Source: DATGMP01 sp035293565
Lineage (GTDB): Bacteria; Pseudomonadota; Alphaproteobacteria; BOG-932; Roseiterribacteraceae
Direction: 5' to 3'
Length of the DNA stretch: 64,000 nt
Assembly (NCBI GenBank): GCA_035293565.1
Contig: DATGMP010000005.1
Span: 62,001-126,000, forward strand
Shown: positions 32,660 to 41,038 of the stretch, one piece after another
Numbering within the stretch: the first letter of the stretch is position 1
Layout: the number at the start of each line of letters is the position of its first letter
Notes under the pieces: model-generated
Database searches by the model: none
What the model saw: the letters and a program-made list of their open reading frames with translations, nothing else
What the model was told of the DNA's origin: nothing
Made by a program: the position numbers and the translations under genes

Positions 32660-33583
32660 CTACGACAATTTCAGATTGTGCAGATAGTCGAAATCGGCCT
32701 GCACGGACTGAAGCGAGGATTGGGGGTAAGGCGGCTCCTGTTCGACATAGGCCGCCGCGATCTTGGCCTTGCCGGCGGCGGCGAAGAGGCGCGGCCAATC
32801 GATGATGCCGGTGCCGAGGTCGGCGCCTTTCATTTTTAGCTCAGTATTGGGCGGTGCCTGCTTCAAGTCCTTGACGTGGAGCATCACGTAGCGGTCGGAA
32901 TAGCGCGTCAGGTAATCGGCCGGGTCTCGGCCGGCGCTTACCATCCAGCCGCAATCCAGCTCCAGCTTGACGAGCGCCGGGTCGGTCCGGGCGAGCAGCG
33001 TGTCATAGCCGGTCGCGTCTCCGAATTTGCGGAATTCGAGATTGTGATTGTGATAGGCGAACTGGAGCCCGGCCTTCTTGATCTGCTCGCCGACCCTGTT
33101 GAAGAAATCGGCATTGGCCTTCCAGTCGTCGAGCGTGAAGTTGCGGACGATATCCATCACGTACCCCGCCGCATTATTCAATGTCGCCGGCGCACTCCGG
33201 CGCAGCGCCAAAGGAAAGGCGCATACGAGGAAGTTGAGCCCCGCTTCATGCGCCTGGTCGATCGTTTCCTGCAGGCCGCCCTGAAGCTCGGCGCCGTTGA
33301 TATGCGCGCTCTTCCAGTCGAGTCCGAGCGATTCGAAGATCATTCTAAGGTCGCGGGCGGAGCGGCCGCCGAGGGCAAGACCGGTCTCCACCGCCCGATA
33401 GCCGATCGCCGCCACCTTGCGGAGCGTTCCATCGAAATCGCGCTGGATCGCATCCTGCACCGTATAGAGCTGGAGGCCGATCGGAAGACCCAGCGGGTCG
33501 GCCCGCGCGAAGGACATCGTTCCGGCGCCGAGCGCCATCGCGGCGCCCCCGGTAATGAACTTTCGCCTCCGCAAACCGATCAT
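32660..33583 (-). CDS. Tat-exported sugar phosphate isomerase/epimerase-like TIM-barrel protein
   Basis: A 307-residue AP-endonuclease-2/xylose-isomerase-like barrel. The N terminus carries a twin-arginine signal (LRRRKFITGGAAMALGAG, cleavage probably after SFARA), so the enzyme should be exported folded with its metal. Candidate metal ligands lie in AYHNHNLEF, KLELDCGWM, LHVKDLK and YVEQEPP. The reaction on a sugar or inositol-like substrate is inferred from family. The ATG at 33583 has GGAGGAA before it and overlaps the MFS gene by four bases; the longer upstream frame lacks such support. Its 3' end is repeated 335 bases downstream. Confidence 0.87.
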   Translation of the reverse strand: MIGLRRRKFITGGAAMALGAGTMSFARADPLGLPIGLQLYTVQDAIQRDFDGTLRKVAAIGYRAVETGLALGGRSARDLRMIFESLGLDWKSAHINGAELQGGLQETIDQAHEAGLNFLVCAFPLALRRSAPATLNNAAGYVMDIVRNFTLDDWKANADFFNRVGEQIKKAGLQFAYHNHNLEFRKFGDATGYDTLLARTDPALVKLELDCGWMVSAGRDPADYLTRYSDRYVMLHVKDLKQAPPNTELKMKGADLGTGIIDWPRLFAAAGKAKIAAAYVEQEPPYPQSSLQSVQADFDYLHNLKLS

Positions 33584-34866
33584 GAGTTCCTCCCCACGGC
33601 TTTTGGTTCGAGCGATGCCACGATCATTGGGCGACGCCTTACCCAAGAATACAGCACAATCGCGGTCAGGAGAGCGGCGCCGCCGTCGACCGCCAGCATC
33701 CCTCTGGGTCCGAAGAAGGCATAGCCCTGCCCGTCCGCCCAGGTCATGTAGGAGACGGGCAGGTTCGCGGCCGAATTAAGGATGGAAAAGCGGGTCGCTC
33801 CGGTCCCGCGATCGGCGTCGACGACGTCCAACACCAGAGCGACATAGGCCGCGTAGCACAGTCCCGATGTCAGCGAATAGAGCATCGTGCCCGCGGCGTA
33901 GGTCGCAGGGCCCAGGGGCCCCATCATCATAAGGAGCGCGCTGAATGCGCACGCCGTCCCGGCCGCGATATTGGCCATGCGTCGCTCCATGTGCCGGCAG
34001 ATCAGACCGCCAAGCAGCGAGCCCACGGCGATGACGATGCCGCCACCGATCCCGCTGACAAGCGTGACAAAATCGGGGGAGGCCCGGTAATCGTCGCCGA
34101 GCGCCGTAAAAAGATAGATCAACGCGCAAGCGCCCATGGGCGACAGGAATATTGCCGCGGCTTGATGCGTCCGCCGATCGCGCGCTGTCTCGAACAGCGC
34201 ATCCCGCAGCCCCCGGAACGTCGCTGGAGCAACCACCTTTGGCTCGGCAATCGGCAGGACGGCGAGAGCTGGCAGGAGGATGCCGGCTGCTCCGACCGAG
34301 GCTGCGGCCGTGAGGGAAACATGCTGCAGCGTCGCGAGAATCAGCCCGCCGCCAACGGCGCCACCGCCGACATTGCCGGCTTGGAACCAACCGGAGGCCA
34401 TGCCTCGACCCTCGGCACGAAGCGTGGCCGCCATCAGCGCTCCGACGGCCGAGGAGACGAACGCGTTCAGCAGCGCTCCTAAAGTCAGGAGCGCTGTCAT
34501 GGCCGTAAAGGCGCCCGGCAGGGGCAGCAGCATGCTGCCCGGCAGCATCGCAGCGCTGGTGGCGGCCCCGAATAACAACCAGAGTTTCCGGCGGCGCCCG
34601 AGGTCGACCAGCGGCGCGACGACGAAACCGATGATCGAGGGGAGGTTGATTATGGCGCTTGCCGAGGCAATCTGATCGACAGGGATGCCCGCATGCTTGA
34701 GCATCCAGGGCATGGCCGTGCCGACAAATCCGAAATAGACGCCCTGGGGAAGAGCCAGGAAGAAGAACAGCCAAGGCGGCGAGCGGTCGTGCAACGGGGG
34801 TATTCCGAACAGGCTAGTGCTCGTCGGATCTCCTAGCAGCGATCGGTCGGCCGAACGAGCCTTCAT
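33580..34866 (-). CDS. MFS transporter
   Basis: A 428-residue major facilitator with about twelve membrane segments and the cytoplasmic loop motif DLGRRRKLW between segments 2 and 3. The arrangement, including HAGIPVDQIASASAI and the opening PPWLFFFLALPQGVYFGF, recalls AmpG/PAT-type or sugar transporters, but substrate cannot be read from sequence. It is first in a two-gene unit with the exported TIM-barrel enzyme, suggesting import of the sugar product made in the periplasm. It diverges from gltX with 56 bases between. Confidence 0.87.
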   Translation of the reverse strand: MKARSADRSLLGDPTSTSLFGIPPLHDRSPPWLFFFLALPQGVYFGFVGTAMPWMLKHAGIPVDQIASASAIINLPSIIGFVVAPLVDLGRRRKLWLLFGAATSAAMLPGSMLLPLPGAFTAMTALLTLGALLNAFVSSAVGALMAATLRAEGRGMASGWFQAGNVGGGAVGGGLILATLQHVSLTAAASVGAAGILLPALAVLPIAEPKVVAPATFRGLRDALFETARDRRTHQAAAIFLSPMGACALIYLFTALGDDYRASPDFVTLVSGIGGGIVIAVGSLLGGLICRHMERRMANIAAGTACAFSALLMMMGPLGPATYAAGTMLYSLTSGLCYAAYVALVLDVVDADRGTGATRFSILNSAANLPVSYMTWADGQGYAFFGPRGMLAVDGGAALLTAIVLYSWVRRRPMIVASLEPKAVGRNS

Positions 34867-34922
34867 TGCCGATCGCTCTGGATGTGCTAAGCACCGAACC
34901 GCTTCAAACGCGCTGGACCCCT

Positions 34923-36347
34923 ATGACCGTCGTCACCCGCTTCGCCCCGTCGCCCACCGGCTACCTGCATATCGGAGGCGCTCGGACGGCGCTCTTCAAC
35001 TGGCTCTTCGCGCGCCATCACGGCGGCAAGTTCCTGCTCCGGATCGAGGACACCGACCGCGCCCGTTCGACGCCTGAGGCAACCCAGGCGATCTTTGACG
35101 GTCTATCCTGGCTCGGGCTGGAGTGGGATGGCGAGGCGGTTTCGCAATTCGCTCGCCGGAATCGGCATGCCGAAATGGCTCGGAAGCTGCTCGACTTGGG
35201 TTATGCCTATCTCTGCTACGCCACGCCTGAGGAACTGGAGGCGATGCGCGAGCAGCAACGGAAAAGCGGTCTGCCGATCCGCTATGACGGACGCTGGCGC
35301 GATCGCGACCCTGCCGAGGCGCCGCAAGGGGTGGCGCCGGTCGTCCGGCTGAAGGCGCCGCAGACCGGCGAAACGATCCTCGACGACCGCGTCCAGGGCC
35401 GGGTGACAGTTTCGAACGAGCAGCTGGACGATATGGTGCTGCTGCGCGGTGACGGGACGCCGACCTACATGCTCTCGGTAGTCGTCGATGATCATGATTT
35501 CGGCGTGACACACATCATCCGCGGCGACGATCACCTCACGAATACCTTCCGGCAGATTCAGCTCTACCGTGCGCTCGGCTGGGACGTGCCGGTATTTGCG
35601 CATATCCCGCTGATCCATGGGCCGGACGGCAAGAAGCTCTCGAAGCGGCACGGCGCGCTCGGGATCGAGGCTTATCGGGCCATGGGCTATCTCCCCGAAG
35701 CGCTCAGGAATTACTTGCTGCGGCTGGGGTGGGCGCATGGGGACGACGAAATCATCTCGACCGAGCAAGCCGTCGCCTGGTTCGACCTGGACGGCATCGG
35801 TCGCTCGCCCGCCCGGCTCGATTTTACCAAGATGGAGAATCTGAACGGCCACTACATGCGTTTGGCCGACGATCGCCGCCTCGCCGATTTGGTCCTGCCT
35901 TCGCTCGAAGAGACTCGGGGCCGGCATATCACCACAGAGCAACGCTTACGGCTGGAGCGAGGCATGGCCGGGTTGAAAGCCCGCGCCAAGACTTTGGTAG
36001 AGTTGGTCGAATCCGCCCGCTTCTATGCCGATGAGAGGCCGATCCAGCTTCAGCCCAAGGCAGCCCAGCTCATGACGCCGGCGGCTCTCGAATTGCTCGG
36101 CAAATGGGCCGGCAAGGCGCGAACCATCGAGCCGTTCGAGGCCGCGCCGTTGGAAGCCGCGGCGCGAACGCTTGCGGAGGAGGCCCAAGTGAAGCTTGGT
36201 GACATCGCCCAGCCGCTCCGAGCGGCGCTCACTGGGGGAACGGTTTCGCCGCCGGTTTTCGAGGTCGCCGCCATCTTGGGCAAGGACGAGGTCTTGGCGC
36301 GGGTCGCCGATCGGCATGCGGCCGGCCCGTCCGCCGATCCCGGATGA
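34923..36347 (+). CDS. gltX: Glutamyl-tRNA synthetase
   Basis: Class I synthetase charging tRNA-Glu. From ATG 34923 it has 474 residues. The HIGH-type motif is PSPTGYLHIGGAR at the N terminus and the KMSKS-type loop is KKLSKRHGA. The anticodon-binding helical domain follows. The frame extends 19 codons upstream to a TTG, but the protein then would not begin at the catalytic fold, so ATG is preferred. Alphaproteobacteria often carry two gltX copies, one acting on tRNA-Gln; whether this one is discriminating cannot be told. Confidence 0.96.
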   Translation: MTVVTRFAPSPTGYLHIGGARTALFNWLFARHHGGKFLLRIEDTDRARSTPEATQAIFDGLSWLGLEWDGEAVSQFARRNRHAEMARKLLDLGYAYLCYATPEELEAMREQQRKSGLPIRYDGRWRDRDPAEAPQGVAPVVRLKAPQTGETILDDRVQGRVTVSNEQLDDMVLLRGDGTPTYMLSVVVDDHDFGVTHIIRGDDHLTNTFRQIQLYRALGWDVPVFAHIPLIHGPDGKKLSKRHGALGIEAYRAMGYLPEALRNYLLRLGWAHGDDEIISTEQAVAWFDLDGIGRSPARLDFTKMENLNGHYMRLADDRRLADLVLPSLEETRGRHITTEQRLRLERGMAGLKARAKTLVELVESARFYADERPIQLQPKAAQLMTPAALELLGKWAGKARTIEPFEAAPLEAAARTLAEEAQVKLGDIAQPLRAALTGGTVSPPVFEVAAILGKDEVLARVADRHAAGPSADPG

Positions 36348-36352
36348 CCGCG

Positions 36353-36381
36353 TTGATCTAATCCTCGGCCGGGGGTATTTT
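36353..36381 (+). promoter_or_regulatory. Predicted gltA promoter
   Basis: TTGATC (36353-36358) and TATTTT (36376-36381) are 17 bases apart, each matching four of six sigma-70 consensus positions. The predicted start of transcription is near 36389, about 45 bases before the gltA ATG. A short GCGCC-AAAA-GGCGC hairpin follows in the leader (around 36388-36401). Chosen by eye. Confidence 0.4.
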
Positions 36382-36433
36382 GCTGCAGCGCCAAAAGGCG
36401 CCAGGCCGTTCGAAACCTGTTCCGAGAGTGCTC

Positions 36434-37756
36434 ATGACCAGCCAAGCGACCGCCCAAGCCGCGCCAAAAGGTGCCGAGACCGTCAAGCTCGTAGACACCG
36501 CGGGGAAGACTTACGAATTTCCAGTTCTCTCGGGCACGTTGGGGCCGAATGTCATCGATATTCGAAAGCTCTACGACGCAACCGACTATTTCACTTTTGA
36601 TCCTGGATACACGTCGACCGGGTCCTGCGAGTCCAAAATCACCTTCATCGACGGTGACAAAGGCATCTTGCTGCACCGCGGCTATCCGATAGAGGAGCTG
36701 GCGGAGCAGAGCGACTTCATGGAGGTCTGCTACCTCCTGCTCCATGGCGAGCTGCCCAAGGCATCGCAAAAAGCGGAGTTCGAGAAGTCGATCACCTACC
36801 ACACGATGCTGCATGAGCAGCTGACCAGCTTTTTGCGCGGTTTCCGTCGCGATGCGCACCCGATGGCCGTGATGTGCGGCGTCGTGGGAGCGCTCTCGGC
36901 CTTCTATCATGATTCTACGGACATTACGGACGCGCGCCAGCGCGAGGTCGCATCGCACCGGCTGATCGCCAAGATGCCGACGATCGCCGCGATGGCCTAT
37001 AAATACTCGATCGGCCAGCCCTTCGTTTATCCGCAGAACAACCTGAAATACGCGGATAATTTCCTGAACATGATGTTCGCGGTGCCGTGCGAGGAATATA
37101 AGATCAGCCCGGTCCTCGCGAAGGCCATGGACCGCATTCTGATCCTCCATGCCGATCACGAGCAAAACGCCTCGACCTCGACCGTAAGGCTCGCCGGATC
37201 GTCGGGCGCCAACCCCTTCGCCTGTATCGCGGCCGGCATCGCCTCGCTGTGGGGGCCTGCCCATGGCGGCGCCAACGAGGCCGTCCTCAAGATGCTGATG
37301 GAGATCGGCCACAAGGATAAGATCGGCGAGGCGATCAAGAAGGCGAAGGACAAGACCAGCGGCTTCCGCCTGATGGGCTTCGGGCATCGGGTCTATAAGA
37401 ATTTCGACCCGCGCGCGAAGGTAATGCGCAAGACCTGCCACGAGGTGCTGGGCGAGCTCGGCATCAACGATCCGCTCTTGGAACTCGCGATGGAGCTGGA
37501 GCGGATTGCGCTTGAGGACGAGTACTTCATCGAGAAGAAACTTTACCCGAACGTGGACTTCTATTCGGGCATCATTTTGAAAGCGATGGGCATTCCCATT
37601 TCCATGTTCACGGTGCTCTTCGCGATCGCCCGCACGGTTGGGTGGGTGGCGCAATGGAACGAGATGATCGAGGATCCGATGCACAAGATCGGCCGTCCCC
37701 GGCAGCTCTACACCGGCGCTGCGCAGCGCTCCTACGTGGCGATCAACAAGCGCTGA
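36434..37756 (+). CDS. gltA: Citrate synthase
   Basis: Entry enzyme of the TCA cycle. From ATG 36434 it is 440 residues, the type II (hexameric, NADH-regulated) length. Catalytic and substrate residues are in HADHEQNASTSTVR, GPAHGGANEAVL and MGFGHRVYKNFDPRA. Upstream codons remain open to 36380, but MTSQATAQAAPKG is the expected start. It overlaps the convergent lpxB end by 25 bases. The upstream pdh operon provides its acetyl-CoA. Confidence 0.97.
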   Translation: MTSQATAQAAPKGAETVKLVDTAGKTYEFPVLSGTLGPNVIDIRKLYDATDYFTFDPGYTSTGSCESKITFIDGDKGILLHRGYPIEELAEQSDFMEVCYLLLHGELPKASQKAEFEKSITYHTMLHEQLTSFLRGFRRDAHPMAVMCGVVGALSAFYHDSTDITDARQREVASHRLIAKMPTIAAMAYKYSIGQPFVYPQNNLKYADNFLNMMFAVPCEEYKISPVLAKAMDRILILHADHEQNASTSTVRLAGSSGANPFACIAAGIASLWGPAHGGANEAVLKMLMEIGHKDKIGEAIKKAKDKTSGFRLMGFGHRVYKNFDPRAKVMRKTCHEVLGELGINDPLLELAMELERIALEDEYFIEKKLYPNVDFYSGIILKAMGIPISMFTVLFAIARTVGWVAQWNEMIEDPMHKIGRPRQLYTGAAQRSYVAINKR

Positions 37757-38913
37757 TCGGCAACCTCGAGCATCTTCAGAACGACATCGGCTGCCGCTTC
37801 ACTCGGTAGCCCTGTCGGCCCGGATAGCAGTTTCCGGATCGTCTGTGCGCCGGCAATCTGTTCGGCGCGCGCAGTTGGATCGTCCAAGAGTTTCGCCAGC
37901 GCAGCCGCCATCGGCTCTGCGCGACATTCATCTTGCAGGAATTCCGGTATCAGCGGGCGGTCAAGGACGAGATTGGGCAGCGCCGCATATTTGAAATTCG
38001 CGAGCCGGATCGCGATCGCGTAGCTGATGGCATTGACCCGATAGGCCACGATCGCGGGCACGCTTGAGAGGGCCAGTTCCAGCGTGACGGTGCCGGACTT
38101 CGCAAGCGCCGCTTCCGACGCGGCGAACGCGTCGAATTTCTCCGGTTCGCTGTCGACGAAAACCGTCTCCAGCCCGGAGCCTGCCAATACGCCTTTCACC
38201 AGAGCCGCGATGTGCGGAACCGTGGGCACCGCAACGGTCAACGGCGGACGTCCGGCTTGCACCCGGCGCATGGTCTCGATGAAGACAGGCAGAAGCCGCT
38301 CGATCTCGCCTTTCCGGCTGCCGGGCAGCATGGCGATGACCTTGCGATCGGGCGCGAGGGCGTGCCGTGCCCGGAAGCCGCCGCCGTCGCCCTTGCCGAC
38401 CCCACCCTCGATAGCCGGGTGGCCCACGAAGGTGCAAGGAAGGCCAACCCGCTCGAAATAGGGTGGCTCGAACGGCAGGAGCGCCAGCAGATGATCGAGG
38501 AAGCGCGCGATCTTCCGGGCTCGCCCGGCCCGCCATACCCAGACGCTGGGCGCTGCGTAATGGATGCAGGGAATCCCCAGCCGATGAGCTTTTTTGGCGA
38601 CGCGGAAGCAGAAATCCGGAGCATCGATCGTGATAAGCACGTCCGGATGCCGTCGCGCGACCTCACCGACAGTCTGGTCGATCCGGCGCAGCAGACGCGG
38701 TAGGCCCGGCAGGATCTCCGCTATTCCCATGACCGACAGCTCCGCCATCGGGAACAGCGGCTCCAATCCTTCGGCAACCATCTGGTCTCCGCCGATGCCG
38801 GCAAAGGCGATATTTTCTCCGGTCTTGCGCCGCAGTCGAGCCATTAGGCGACCGCCGAGACGATCGCCCGACGGTTCGCCGGCGATCAGGAAGACCAGCG
38901 GTCGATCGGTCAC
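37732..38913 (-). CDS. lpxB: Lipid-A-disaccharide synthase
   Basis: GT19 glycosyltransferase joining UDP-2,3-diacylglucosamine and lipid X. The 393-residue protein begins with the family hallmark VFLIAGEPSGDRLGGRLM, then VLITIDAPDFCFRVAKKA and PSVWVWRAGRARKI, and ends with the LLP..R..EI-type donor segment MLPGSRKGEIERLLPVF. Last gene of the envelope superoperon, overlapping lpxI by four bases. It overlaps gltA tail to tail. Confidence 0.96.
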   Translation of the reverse strand: MTDRPLVFLIAGEPSGDRLGGRLMARLRRKTGENIAFAGIGGDQMVAEGLEPLFPMAELSVMGIAEILPGLPRLLRRIDQTVGEVARRHPDVLITIDAPDFCFRVAKKAHRLGIPCIHYAAPSVWVWRAGRARKIARFLDHLLALLPFEPPYFERVGLPCTFVGHPAIEGGVGKGDGGGFRARHALAPDRKVIAMLPGSRKGEIERLLPVFIETMRRVQAGRPPLTVAVPTVPHIAALVKGVLAGSGLETVFVDSEPEKFDAFAASEAALAKSGTVTLELALSSVPAIVAYRVNAISYAIAIRLANFKYAALPNLVLDRPLIPEFLQDECRAEPMAAALAKLLDDPTARAEQIAGAQTIRKLLSGPTGLPSEAAADVVLKMLEVADQRLLIAT

Positions 38914-39752
38914 TTCGCGGACGTTTCAGCAGGATCGATGGCGATCAAAAACAAGCCCAACCGATCCGCTTCCGAGATGCAGGCGTCGACGTCCACGACG
39001 ATCGTGCCGGCGGCTTCGATCGCCACGCCGCGAAGCCCCGCCTCAGCAGCGAGCGCGAGTGTTCTTTGGCCGATCGTCGGCAGATCCATTCGCCGGTCCT
39101 GCCGGGGTTTGGCGATCTTCACCAACACGCCGCCCACGCCGGCGCGCGCCAGATCCCTGGCGCGTGCGAGCAGAGCATCGGTTCCTTCAATGGCCTCGAC
39201 TCCCAGCACTAGCCCTTGCTGAACGACCACGGACTGCCCGACATCGGCTTCGCCCAATACGCGCGCGACATCGACTCCACGCGCGATGTCGTCGCGGGCT
39301 TGCTTGTCCGGCGCGTGCCGCCCAAGAACGCCTTTGGCAACGAGCCCGTCGGTTAGCAGATCGGTGACACCGACCAGTCGAAACCCCTCACCTTCGAGCT
39401 CCCGAGCCAGCCCCGAAAGCAGGCCGTCATCCCCCAGCGCCCGCGCGCCGATCTTGGCGACGATCTGCGCCCCACGCCAATCGAGCCCGATTTCCGACCA
39501 GCTCGGCCGACGTACCGGACCCGCCATGACCAACTCCGCGGCGCCCGCCCGCTTGAGCTCGGCGATGGCGCGTCCGGCTTCACCTAGCCGTACCCATGCA
39601 TGGGGAAGGTCGGCGACGGTCGCTGGATCGGTCTGACCGGTGAAAGCGATGATGAAAACCGGCCGAAGGTCTTCCCGGGCCGAGTCTGCGATGCGGCGAG
39701 GAAGCGTACCTCCGCCGGCCAGGATGCCGAGCGTGCCCCTCTCAGTGCCCAT
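38910..39752 (-). CDS. lpxI: UDP-2,3-diacylglucosamine pyrophosphatase LpxI
   Basis: Hydrolyses UDP-2,3-diacylglucosamine to lipid X; alphaproteobacteria use LpxI instead of LpxH. The 280-residue protein starts with LGILAGGGTLPRRIADSARE and contains AELVMAGPVRRPSW, the C-terminal catalytic part GTDALLARARDLAR, and DLPTIGQRTLALAAEAGL. The ATG at 39752 overlaps the lpxA end by 11 bases. A longer upstream frame exists to 39869, but it runs inside lpxA and shows no conserved character. Confidence 0.95.
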   Translation of the reverse strand: MGTERGTLGILAGGGTLPRRIADSAREDLRPVFIIAFTGQTDPATVADLPHAWVRLGEAGRAIAELKRAGAAELVMAGPVRRPSWSEIGLDWRGAQIVAKIGARALGDDGLLSGLARELEGEGFRLVGVTDLLTDGLVAKGVLGRHAPDKQARDDIARGVDVARVLGEADVGQSVVVQQGLVLGVEAIEGTDALLARARDLARAGVGGVLVKIAKPRQDRRMDLPTIGQRTLALAAEAGLRGVAIEAAGTIVVDVDACISEADRLGLFLIAIDPAETSAK

Positions 39753-40536
39753 TCGCGGCGGCAGGCTGGCACAGACCGCGGCTCGATTTGGCACGGACGA
39801 ACTCGACGATCTCGTTGACATAGCGGTTCGCGGCGAAAACTCGCGCCATTTCCTCAAGCCGTTCGGCAAGCGTGCCGTCGGGACCGAAGAGCATCCGGTA
39901 GGCGCTTCGAAGCGTCTGTATGTCGTCGCGCTCGAAGCCGCCGCGCTCCAACCCCACCAGATTGAGGCCGGTCAGCCGCGCGCGATCACCCATGGCCTGC
40001 GCATAGGGAATGATATCGCGCTCGACGCCGGTCATGCCGCCCACGAAGGCATGCATGCCGATGCGGCAGAATTGGTGAACCGCGGAATTTCCGCCGATGA
40101 AGGCGTAGTCGGAAAGCGTGACGTGTCCGGCTAGCGTCGCATTGTTTGCCATGATGACATGATCGCCGAGCATGCAGTCGTGGCCGACATGAGCGCTCGC
40201 CATATAGAGCCCGTTGTTGCCGACGCGAGTCACCATCCCGCCGCCCTCGGTCCCGGGATTCATGGTCACATACTCGCGGATACGGTTATGGGCGCCGATC
40301 TCGAGGCTCGATTGTTCGCCCTTGTACTTCAGATCCTGAGGCGGCTGTCCGAGGGAGGCAAAGGGGAAGACGATCGTCTCCTCGCCAATCGTCGTCCGGC
40401 CTTCGACGACAACGTGGCTTTTGAGCTCGACCCGGTCATGCAGGATCACATGCGGGCCGATGATGCAAAAAGGTCCGATCGCTACATCCCTGCCGATCTC
40501 GGCTTTGGGATCCACGATCGCGGTCGGATGGATCAA
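39742..40536 (-). CDS. lpxA: UDP-N-acetylglucosamine acyltransferase
   Basis: First step of lipid A synthesis. The 264-residue protein has the left-handed beta-helix hexapeptide repeats (IHPTAIVDPKAEIGRDV, then repeated [LIV]GxxxxI patterns such as TIGEETIVFPFASLG) followed by the helical C-terminal domain. The catalytic His should lie in the SAHVGHDCMLGDHV segment. Located between fabZ (24 bases) and lpxI, the usual lpxD-fabZ-lpxA order. Confidence 0.97.
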   Translation of the reverse strand: MIHPTAIVDPKAEIGRDVAIGPFCIIGPHVILHDRVELKSHVVVEGRTTIGEETIVFPFASLGQPPQDLKYKGEQSSLEIGAHNRIREYVTMNPGTEGGGMVTRVGNNGLYMASAHVGHDCMLGDHVIMANNATLAGHVTLSDYAFIGGNSAVHQFCRIGMHAFVGGMTGVERDIIPYAQAMGDRARLTGLNLVGLERGGFERDDIQTLRSAYRMLFGPDGTLAERLEEMARVFAANRYVNEIVEFVRAKSSRGLCQPAAANGH

Positions 40537-40560
40537 GGGAGAAGGTCCTGTTGGGGCCGC

Positions 40561-41037
40561 TTATTGGTCGACGATCATGGCGGTGTAGACGGCCTCGGCG
40601 CAAAGGACGCCGCCGACCCGAGCTTCACCGCGGAATTTCCAGACATTGCCGCGCTTGTGGATCTTCTCGACATGGACGCGCAGCGTGTCCCCCGGCATCA
40701 CGAGCTTGCGGAAGCGCGCATCTTCGATCGACATGAAATAGACGAGCTTGCCTTCAGATGTGCCGCCCAGCGACAATACGACAAGCGCGGCGGCGGTTTG
40801 CGCCATCGATTCGATGATGAGAACCCCCGGCATAATGGGCTTCTCGGGAAAGTGCCCCTGGAAGCAGGGCTCGTTGACCGAAACATTCTTGATGCCGACC
40901 GCGCTGTGATCGACCACGATCTCTTCGAGCCGATCAACCATCAGCATGGGATACCGATGCGGCAGCATTTTCATGAGCTGCGTGATGTCGAGGCTGCTCG
41001 GGGGCTGCTCTACGATCTGCCGTGCGTCGACCGTCAC
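40561..41037 (-). CDS. fabZ: 3-hydroxyacyl-ACP dehydratase FabZ
   Basis: Dehydratase of type II fatty acid synthesis. The hotdog-fold protein has the active-site His in FQGHFPEKPIMPGVL and Glu in IESMAQTAA, and MKMLPHRYPMLMVDR near the start. I place the start at GTG 41037, two bases beyond the lpxD stop, giving 158 residues, the usual size, with GAGG nine bases upstream. Another GTG at 41061 would add eight residues and overlap lpxD. Competition between FabZ and LpxA for 3-hydroxyacyl-ACP explains their usual linkage. Confidence 0.96.
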   Translation of the reverse strand: MTVDARQIVEQPPSSLDITQLMKMLPHRYPMLMVDRLEEIVVDHSAVGIKNVSVNEPCFQGHFPEKPIMPGVLIIESMAQTAAALVVLSLGGTSEGKLVYFMSIEDARFRKLVMPGDTLRVHVEKIHKRGNVWKFRGEARVGGVLCAEAVYTAMIVDQ

Positions 41038-41038
41038 T

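Noticed and set aside
36050..37684. 544-codon minus-strand open frame opposite gltX end and gltA
   Set aside because: Antisense to citrate synthase with complete catalytic motifs; no family features of its own.
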